Positions 6,373 to 11,380 of a stretch of DNA of 11,380 nt are shown here, one piece after another; the first letter of the stretch is position 1; every line of letters begins with the position of its first letter. The notes below the pieces were generated by a model. It was not told the DNA's origin. It made no database searches and worked only from the letters and a program-made list of their open reading frames with translations. Source of the DNA: an uncultured Roseovarius sp. (lineage in GTDB: Bacteria; Pseudomonadota; Alphaproteobacteria; Rhodobacterales; Rhodobacteraceae); NCBI GenBank assembly GCA_913055965.1, contig CAJXKX010000024.1, forward strand, positions 1 through 11,380. Direction: 5' to 3'. The translations under genes and the position numbers were made by a program.

Positions 6373-7035
6373 TCAGCCCTCTTGCCCGAGCGCCGCGATG
6401 GTGGCGCGCAGGGTGGCGAGCCCCTCGCCCTTTTCCGAGGAGGTGAGGATCAGCTCGGGATAGGCTGCGGGGTGCGGCGCGAGGCGGTCGCGCACCTGGG
6501 CCAGCATGGTCTCGCGGGCCTGCGCGCCGATCTTGTCGGTCTTGGTCAGGACGCATTGAAAGGGCACGGCGGCGCGGTCGAGCAGGGTCATGATCTCTTC
6601 GTCCACGGGCTTGATGCCGTGGCGCGAATCCACCAGCACGAAGGCGCGGCGCAGGCTGGCGCGACCCGAGAGATAGGTCTTGAGCAGGGCCTGCCATTTG
6701 CGCACCACGTCGAGCGGGGCATTGGCATAGCCATAGCCCGGCAGATCCACGAGATAGTGGCTGTCGCCCACGGTGAAATAGTTGATCTCCTGCGTGCGCC
6801 CGGGCGTGTTGGAGGCCCGCGCCAGCGCCTTGCGGCCGGTCAGCGCGTTGATGAGGGTGGACTTGCCCACGTTCGAGCGGCCCGCGAAGCAGACCTCGGC
6901 GCGGTCGGCGGGCGGCAGGCCCGACATGGCGACCACGCCCTTGAGGAAATCCACCGGGCCGGCAAAGAGCCGGCGCCCGGCTTCGGCGCTCGGGGCGTCC
7001 GGGGCTTCGGCCTCGGGGAAGGGCAGGCGCTGCAT
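6373..7035 (-). CDS. engB: Ribosome-biogenesis GTP-binding protein EngB (YihA/YsxC)
   Basis: A TRAFAC-class GTPase needed for late large-subunit ribosome assembly, 220 residues. All G motifs are visible: G1 GRSNVGKS (52-59), G2 in NTPGRTQ (76-82), G3 DLPG (97-100), G4 TKTD (164-167) and G5 TSSEKG (198-203). PGYGYA after G3 is typical of EngB. About 25 extra N-terminal residues precede the conserved GPVDFLKG block. The ATG overlaps the stop codon of the MOSC gene by one base (TGATG), and a GAGG lies about 7 nt upstream inside that gene, so translation is probably coupled. In-frame open sequence upstream overlaps the MOSC gene and was not used. It is the last gene of the yidC unit and is followed by a strong terminator. 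Confidence 0.95.
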   Translation of the reverse strand: MQRLPFPEAEAPDAPSAEAGRRLFAGPVDFLKGVVAMSGLPPADRAEVCFAGRSNVGKSTLINALTGRKALARASNTPGRTQEINYFTVGDSHYLVDLPGYGYANAPLDVVRKWQALLKTYLSGRASLRRAFVLVDSRHGIKPVDEEIMTLLDRAAVPFQCVLTKTDKIGAQARETMLAQVRDRLAPHPAAYPELILTSSEKGEGLATLRATIAALGQEG

Positions 7036-7781
7036 CACAGCACCTCGACCGCGTCGCCCGTGGCCAGCGCGCCGCCGCGGACGACCTCGGCATAGATGCC
7101 GAAATCCTGATGGTTCCGATGGGTGTCGAGCGCGCCCAGCGTGTCGAGATCGCGCGCGCCGGTGGCGGGATTGGCGGTGGTCGCCATGCAGCGGCGGATC
7201 GGCTCGCGCACCTGCAGTTCCGCCTCGCCGATGCGCAGCCTGCGACCGACAAGGCCGGTTTCCGCCCAGGGCTCGAACCCCTCGAGATGGATGTTGCAGC
7301 GCCAGCGCAGCGGCGACAGGTCTGCCCCCATCCGCGCGCCGAGATCGGCATTCGAGGCGAGGTTGAGCAGGCTCACCGACGGGTAATCGGTATCGGTGAA
7401 GCCGCGCCCGTCGAGCCGGAAAATCCGCACCGGGCGGGCACGGTTGGCGGGCAGGAGCGGTGCCACCCAGTCGAGAAACGCCTGCGTGTCGCGGTCGGGA
7501 TCGAAGCTCAGGTCGGGGCGGTCGGGATGGCTGAGGGTGACGCGGCCCGTGGCCTCGTCCACCCGCGCGTCGATCGCCATCAGCGCCGGGGCCTTGGCCC
7601 CGATGGAGAAATTCGTGCACGGGGCCCATTCGCCCTCGGTCAGGCTGGCCAGTTCGTGGGCGACGGCCCAGCGCCTGTCCCACGGCATGGCCTGGCCCTC
7701 GGTCAGGGTCACGGTGGCGAGCGCCTCGCGGCCGTGGCCCTTGACCGGGTGGCGCCAGAGCGCGGCGACCCGCGCCGTCAC
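7035..7781 (-). CDS. MOSC-domain protein (YcbX-like, with MOSC N-terminal barrel)
   Basis: A probable molybdenum-cofactor-dependent or sulfur-handling protein of 248 residues. The N-terminal beta-barrel type domain starts at LWRHPVKG (8-15) and TEGQAMPWDRRWAV (27-40). The MOSC domain follows with RWRCNIHLEG (159-168) and the signature RRCMATTANP (196-205), whose Cys198 is the conserved MOSC cysteine that coordinates the cofactor in related enzymes. No ferredoxin domain is attached, unlike E. coli YcbX. The start is GTG at 7779-7781, overlapping the yidC stop as GTGA; coding similarity begins right there (VAALWRHPVKG), and no ATG fits better. It lies between yidC and engB, so it is co-transcribed with them; I recall this order from other Rhodobacterales. 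The natural substrate is not known. Confidence 0.88.
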   Translation of the reverse strand: MTARVAALWRHPVKGHGREALATVTLTEGQAMPWDRRWAVAHELASLTEGEWAPCTNFSIGAKAPALMAIDARVDEATGRVTLSHPDRPDLSFDPDRDTQAFLDWVAPLLPANRARPVRIFRLDGRGFTDTDYPSVSLLNLASNADLGARMGADLSPLRWRCNIHLEGFEPWAETGLVGRRLRIGEAELQVREPIRRCMATTANPATGARDLDTLGALDTHRNHQDFGIYAEVVRGGALATGDAVEVL

Positions 7782-9616
7782 TTCTTCTTGCCCGTGTCGG
7801 GGGCGGGCTTGTCGCGCTTGAAACTCGACTTGATGTTGCCGAACACGTCGGGCTTGTGCCCGTGGCTGCGCATGATCGCGTATTGCTGCGCGAAGGTGAT
7901 CATGTTGTTGGCGATCCAGTAGATCACCAGCCCCGAGGCGAAGCTGCCCAGCATGAACATGAACACCCAGGGCATCCAGGCGAAGATCATCTTCTGCGTC
8001 GGATCGGTGGGCGACGGGTTGAGCTTTTGCTGCAGCCACATCGAGATGCCGAGGCAGAGCGGCAGGATGCCGATGAAGATGAGCGCCATGACCGAGCCCG
8101 GCTCGGGCGCGGCCCAGGGGAAGAGGCCCCAGAGGTTGAAGATCGAGGACGGGTCGGGGGCCGAGAGATCGCGGATCCAGCCGATCCACGGCGCGTGGCG
8201 CAATTCGAGCGTGACGAAGATCACCTTGTAGAGCGAGAAGAAGATCGGGATCTGCAGCAGGATCGGCAGGCAGCCCGCCGCCGGGTTGACCTTTTCCTTC
8301 TTGTAGAGGGCCATCATCTCCTGCTGGAGTTTCTGGCGGTCGTCGCCCGCCGCCTCCTTGATCTTTTCCATCTCGGGCTGAAGCTCTTTCATCTTGGCCA
8401 TCGAGACGTAGGATTTGTAGGCCAGCGGCAGCACCAGTGCCTTGATCGCGAGGGTGAGCGCGATGATCGCCCAGCCCATGTTGCCGATCATCAGGTTGAA
8501 CCAGTGCAGCGCCGCGAAGATCGGCTTGGTCAGGAAGAAGAACCATCCCCAGTCGATCGAGTCGAGGAAGCGGTCGACCCCGTCCTCGTTCTGGTAGTGG
8601 CGGATGGTGGCCCATTCCTTGGCCCCGGCGAAAAGCCGGCTGTCGGCGGTGATCGTCTCGCCGGGGGCGAGCTGCCGCGTCTGCTGCACCGTCTCGGTCT
8701 GGTAGATGCCGCGCTGCGGATCGTACTTGGTGACCGCCTTGAAGGGCGTGCCCGGTTCCGGGATGAGGGTGGTCATCCAGTAGTGATCGGTAAAGCCCAG
8801 CCAGCCGCCCTCGGTCACCTGCGTGACCTCGGCGGGTGCCCCTTCGCGGGGGTTGAAGGCATAGTCCTGCACGTCGTCGTAGTCGATCTCGGCGAGGGTG
8901 CCGTCGGCCATGCCGATGATGCCCTCGTGCAGGATGAAGAAATTCTTCATGTCGGCGGGCTGGCCGTGGCGGGCGATGATGCCGTAGGGGGCGAGGCTGA
9001 CCTGCGCCGCGCCCCGGTTCTCGACCGTCTGGCGCACCGAGAACATGTAATCCTCGTCGACCGAGATCTCGCGGCGGAAGGTGAGGCCCGCGCCGTTGTC
9101 CCATGCGAGGGTGATCGGCGCGCCGGGCGAGAGCGTGCCGCCGCTCTCGACCTGCCACAGCGTGTCGGGCCCCGGCACCTGGTCGGGGTCGAGCCCCGCG
9201 CCGGGGGCCCAGCCGTGGAGCGTGTAGTAGGGGGTCGCGCTGCCCAGCGGGGTGAGCAGGTGGACGATGGAGGAATCGGGATCGATGGTCTCGCGGTAGT
9301 CCTTGAGCGACAATTCGTCGATGCGCCCGCCCTGGAGCGAGATCGAGCCGGTGAGGCTCGGGGTGTCGATCTCGATCCGCGGCACGTCGGCGGCGGCCTC
9401 GGAGGCGGTGCCGGTGGTGCCCGTCGCCGTGGCCTCGCCGGTGGCGGGGTCGGCGCTGGGGGGCGGGGCGAGCGGGTCTGCGGCCTGCGACTGGGTGGCG
9501 GGCGCATTGGGATCGGTGGGGGCCGGTTCGGGTGGCGGGAACATCACGAACCAGACGAGGATCACGAGAAAGCTGAGCGCCGTCGCGAGAATGAGGTTCT
9601 TGTTCTGATCGTCCAT
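7778..9616 (-). CDS. yidC: Membrane protein insertase YidC
   Basis: YidC inserts and folds inner-membrane proteins, alone or with SecYEG; 612 residues match the Gram-negative form. An N-terminal membrane anchor (8-26) is followed by a Pro/Ala/Thr-rich linker (28-78), the large periplasmic beta domain (about 80-345) and the insertase core with five further segments. The core contains SYVSMAKMKELQPEM, the cytoplasmic helical hairpin and VNPAAGCLPILLQIPIFFSLY. The tail is basic (FKRDK, then KKK), as is usual for ribosome contact. The position equivalent to E. coli R366 in the hydrophilic groove appears to be Lys392 (LAIKALVLPL). The ATG at 9614-9616 is followed at once by DDQNKNLILA, a common YidC opening. 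The ribosome site is weak. First gene of yidC-MOSC-engB. Confidence 0.97.
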   Translation of the reverse strand: MDDQNKNLILATALSFLVILVWFVMFPPPEPAPTDPNAPATQSQAADPLAPPPSADPATGEATATGTTGTASEAAADVPRIEIDTPSLTGSISLQGGRIDELSLKDYRETIDPDSSIVHLLTPLGSATPYYTLHGWAPGAGLDPDQVPGPDTLWQVESGGTLSPGAPITLAWDNGAGLTFRREISVDEDYMFSVRQTVENRGAAQVSLAPYGIIARHGQPADMKNFFILHEGIIGMADGTLAEIDYDDVQDYAFNPREGAPAEVTQVTEGGWLGFTDHYWMTTLIPEPGTPFKAVTKYDPQRGIYQTETVQQTRQLAPGETITADSRLFAGAKEWATIRHYQNEDGVDRFLDSIDWGWFFFLTKPIFAALHWFNLMIGNMGWAIIALTLAIKALVLPLAYKSYVSMAKMKELQPEMEKIKEAAGDDRQKLQQEMMALYKKEKVNPAAGCLPILLQIPIFFSLYKVIFVTLELRHAPWIGWIRDLSAPDPSSIFNLWGLFPWAAPEPGSVMALIFIGILPLCLGISMWLQQKLNPSPTDPTQKMIFAWMPWVFMFMLGSFASGLVIYWIANNMITFAQQYAIMRSHGHKPDVFGNIKSSFKRDKPAPDTGKKK

Positions 9617-9652
9617 CGGCGGGGCCCGTCCGTCATTTAACTGCCTTGGGGC

Positions 9653-9681
9653 GTTCAACAGAGTGAGACCCCAAAGGTCAA
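9653..9681 (-). promoter_or_regulatory. Candidate promoter of the yidC unit
   Basis: On the minus strand TTGACC (complement of 9676-9681) is followed after 17 bp by TTGAAC (complement of 9653-9658), about 36 bp before the yidC ATG. The -35 box is good and the -10 box weak, as is frequent in GC-rich alphaproteobacteria. The remaining upstream gap (9682-9795) is almost pure GC; it includes a hairpin CGCCGC-CGG-GCGGCG (9711-9725) with no U-run on either strand. Confidence 0.4.
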
Positions 9682-9795
9682 GCGGATTCCGGGATCGGGG
9701 CGCGGTCTGCCGCCGCCGGGCGGCGATGCGGGGGCGGGGCGGGACCGGCGCGGCGCGACCCTGTGCGGGGGCCACTCGGCAAGCGGCGGGGCCGG

Positions 9796-10455
9796 TCAGC
9801 CGTGCCCGGGCGGGTCGGGGGGCGGGGGCGGGCGCGCGGTGGCGGCGAGGCTGTCGGCGATGAGCGCCCGCCCGGTGCGCGCGCCGGGCCGCGTTTCGAG
9901 GCAGAAACCGCAGGTGATAGCGGGCGGCGGCGCGTCGCCGCCCGTTCCGAGACCCGTCGCGGCATGGGTCCGGAGCCGCGCGGCGAGGCGCTGTGCCGCG
10001 GGCAGGTCGAGCGCGCGCGCGCCGTCGGGCACGATCCCGAAGCGGCCATGCCCGAGATCGAACAGCGCATCCTCGTGGCGCAGCCCGTGGGACAGGTGGT
10101 CGAGACAGGTGGTCACCAGCCGTTCGCGCAGCGCCGGGCGCAGCCTGTCGGCCCCCGGGATCGCGAGAGTGATGCAGAGCACCGGGTGGCGCGCGCGGCG
10201 CGCGGCGCGCAGCCGCTGATCGAGCAGCGCGGCCATGTCCGCGACCTGGGCGTCGCGCGGCGGGCGCGGCCCGGCCCGGCCGCCCCGGCCCGCGCCCCGG
10301 CGCGGCAGCAGCATCAGCGCAAAGGGCAGGCCGAGCGCCAGCGCGGCGGGGCCGAACCATGCGAAAGCCAGCCCCAGCGCCAGCGCGAGGATCAGCGTCT
10401 GCGGCCCGCGCAGGGCGGCAAGCGCGCTTTGCAAGGCATGCTGTGCCCGGTCCAT
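9796..10455 (-). CDS. Small membrane protein with degenerate GGDEF-like domain
   Basis: A 219-residue protein. Residues about 19-51 form two adjacent hydrophobic segments, likely a membrane hairpin, followed by a basic Gly/Arg-rich linker (52-67). Residues about 72-205 follow the layout of a GGDEF domain: an amphipathic helix, a strand CITLAI, RLVTTCLDHLSHGLRHEDALFDL, then GHGRFGIV (135-142) where GGDEF is expected. A C-terminal TCGFCLE...ALIADSLAAT block resembles the usual SxG and AD-x-A elements. The metal-binding acidic residues and the GGDEF signature are absent, so diguanylate cyclase activity is unlikely. The tail is Pro-rich. The ATG at 10453-10455 is preferred to the one at 10461 because GGAG lies six bases before it. 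It follows ttcA by 41 bp. Assignment rests on pattern similarity only. Confidence 0.7.
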   Translation of the reverse strand: MDRAQHALQSALAALRGPQTLILALALGLAFAWFGPAALALGLPFALMLLPRRGAGRGGRAGPRPPRDAQVADMAALLDQRLRAARRARHPVLCITLAIPGADRLRPALRERLVTTCLDHLSHGLRHEDALFDLGHGRFGIVPDGARALDLPAAQRLAARLRTHAATGLGTGGDAPPPAITCGFCLETRPGARTGRALIADSLAATARPPPPPDPPGHG

Positions 10456-10468
10456 GGCCATCTCCGTC

Positions 10469-10498
10469 AACCGCGGGCAGGCTAGCGCCCGCCCGGTT
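10469..10498 (-). other. Hairpin between ttcA and the GGDEF-like gene
   Basis: On the minus strand AACC, a two-G bulge and GCGGGC pair with GCCCGC and GGTT around the 8-base loop GCTAGCCT. The stem begins inside the ttcA stop codon and ends just before the GGAG ribosome site of the next gene. No U-run follows, so it is not a classic terminator; it could act on mRNA stability, attenuation or initiation of the downstream gene. Confidence 0.5.
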
Positions 10499-11366
10499 AA
10501 CGAAGCGTTGGCATCTCCGGCTCTTTTGCCGCGGATTTTAGCGGATCGCGAGTGAGGCCCGCGAAATCGAAAAGCGCGGGATCGAGCAGGTGCGAGGGCC
10601 GCGTGTTCATCAGCGCCCGGAACATCTTCTGCCGCCGTCCCGGGTGGTTGGCCTCCCACCCGTCGAGCAGGCGCTTGACCTGCTGGCGCTGCAGCCCGTC
10701 CTGCGAGCCGCAGAGGTCGCAGGGGATGATCGGATAGTTCATCGCCCGCGCGAAGCGCTCGCAATCGGCCTCGGCCACGTGGGCAAGGGGGCGGTAGACG
10801 AAGAGGTCGCCCTCTTCGTTCACAAGCTTGGGGGGCATGGTGGCGAGCCGACCGCCGTGAAACAGATTCATGAAGAACGTCTCGAGGATGTCGTCGCGGT
10901 GATGGCCGAGCACCACCGCCGAACACCCCTCTTCGCGGGCGATGCGGTAGAGATGGCCGCGCCGGAGCCGCGAGCAGAGCGCGCAATAGGTGCGCCCCTG
11001 CGGGACCTTGTCCATGACGATGGAATAGGTGTCCTGGTACTCGATCCGGTGCGGCACGCCCATCCGTTCGAGAAAGGCGGGCAGCACCGTGGCCGGAAAG
11101 CCCGGCTGTCCCTGATCGAGGTTGCAGGCGAGCAGATCGACCGGCAGCAGCCCGCGCCACTGCAATTCGTGCAGCACGGCAAGGAGCGTATAGCTGTCCT
11201 TGCCGCCCGACAGGCAGACGAGCCATTTCGCCCCCTTCTCGACCATGCCGTATTGCTCGACCGCCTCGCGCACCTCGCGGACGATGCGCTTGCGCAGCTT
11301 GCGGAACTCGGTGCTGACGGGGGCACCGTGAAAGAGCGGATGAATGTCGTCGGGCGCATCGGTCAT
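10497..11366 (-). CDS. ttcA: tRNA 2-thiocytidine biosynthesis protein TtcA
   Basis: TtcA installs 2-thiocytidine at position 32 of certain tRNAs, using ATP and an iron-sulfur cluster, in the cytoplasm. The 289-residue protein shows the PP-loop SGGKDS (53-58), the CALC pair (C128, C131) and CDLCGSQ (C216, C219), which supply the cluster-binding cysteines of the family, plus LGHHRDD (153-159) and GGRLATMPPK (171-180). Length is normal. The ATG at 11364-11366 begins MTDAPDDIHPLFHG, and only 14 bp of upstream sequence are in the window, so its promoter and ribosome site cannot be judged fully. The GGDEF-like gene follows in the same direction and may share the transcript. Confidence 0.96.
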   Translation of the reverse strand: MTDAPDDIHPLFHGAPVSTEFRKLRKRIVREVREAVEQYGMVEKGAKWLVCLSGGKDSYTLLAVLHELQWRGLLPVDLLACNLDQGQPGFPATVLPAFLERMGVPHRIEYQDTYSIVMDKVPQGRTYCALCSRLRRGHLYRIAREEGCSAVVLGHHRDDILETFFMNLFHGGRLATMPPKLVNEEGDLFVYRPLAHVAEADCERFARAMNYPIIPCDLCGSQDGLQRQQVKRLLDGWEANHPGRRQKMFRALMNTRPSHLLDPALFDFAGLTRDPLKSAAKEPEMPTLR

Positions 11367-11380
11367 GCCCCGCGATTTAC

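Noticed and set aside
7856..9640. Plus-strand open frame of nearly 600 codons opposite yidC
   Set aside because: It mirrors yidC codons and has an Arg/Gly/Val/Asp-rich composition with no domain pattern, so it is a GC-driven shadow.
9703..9730. GC-only hairpin upstream of yidC considered as a terminator of the GGDEF-like gene
   Set aside because: The stem CGCCGC/GCGGCG has no U-run on either strand and lies in sequence of extreme GC content where such stems arise easily.

Overview
The window is GC-rich, densely coding DNA from an alphaproteobacterium, most likely of the Rhodobacteraceae/Roseobacter group. The evidence is the Aap/Bzt-type amino-acid transporter, the run yidC - MOSC protein - engB, the ArgB type, and a short intergenic element (2017-2076) that I recall as recurrent in Rhodobacterales genomes. 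Nearly every gene is a core or widespread family. I see no insertion sequence, prophage, CRISPR array, tRNA or rRNA.

Layout. (1) Positions 1-2008, plus strand: the 3' part of a polar amino-acid ABC permease (aapM/bztC type, 5' end outside the window) and its complete ATPase (aapP/bztD type), followed by the intergenic repeat and a terminator hairpin. (2) Positions 2107-5269, minus strand: a tightly packed unit argB -> cysteine-rich ferredoxin-like protein -> SixA-type phosphohistidine phosphatase -> class I histone-deacetylase-like hydrolase. The last two junctions are 4-bp start/stop overlaps, and a good promoter sits just upstream of argB. (3) Positions 5387-6118, plus strand: one SDR oxidoreductase, divergent from argB. 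(4) Positions 6119-6372: a non-coding stretch between convergent genes, rich in inverted repeats and holding a strong terminator for the leftward operon. (5) Positions 6373-9616, minus strand: yidC -> MOSC-domain protein -> engB, joined by 4-bp and 1-bp overlaps. (6) Positions 9796-11366, minus strand: ttcA followed by a small two-helix membrane protein with a degenerate GGDEF-like domain.

Functionally the window combines glutamate/aspartate-family uptake, the second step of arginine synthesis, inner-membrane protein insertion (YidC), ribosome assembly (EngB) and tRNA 2-thiolation (TtcA). The least ordinary items are the degenerate GGDEF-like protein, the argB/ferredoxin/SixA/deacetylase unit, the structured intergenic region at 6119-6372 and the repeat at 2017-2076. 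I found no clear evidence for an undescribed multi-gene system.
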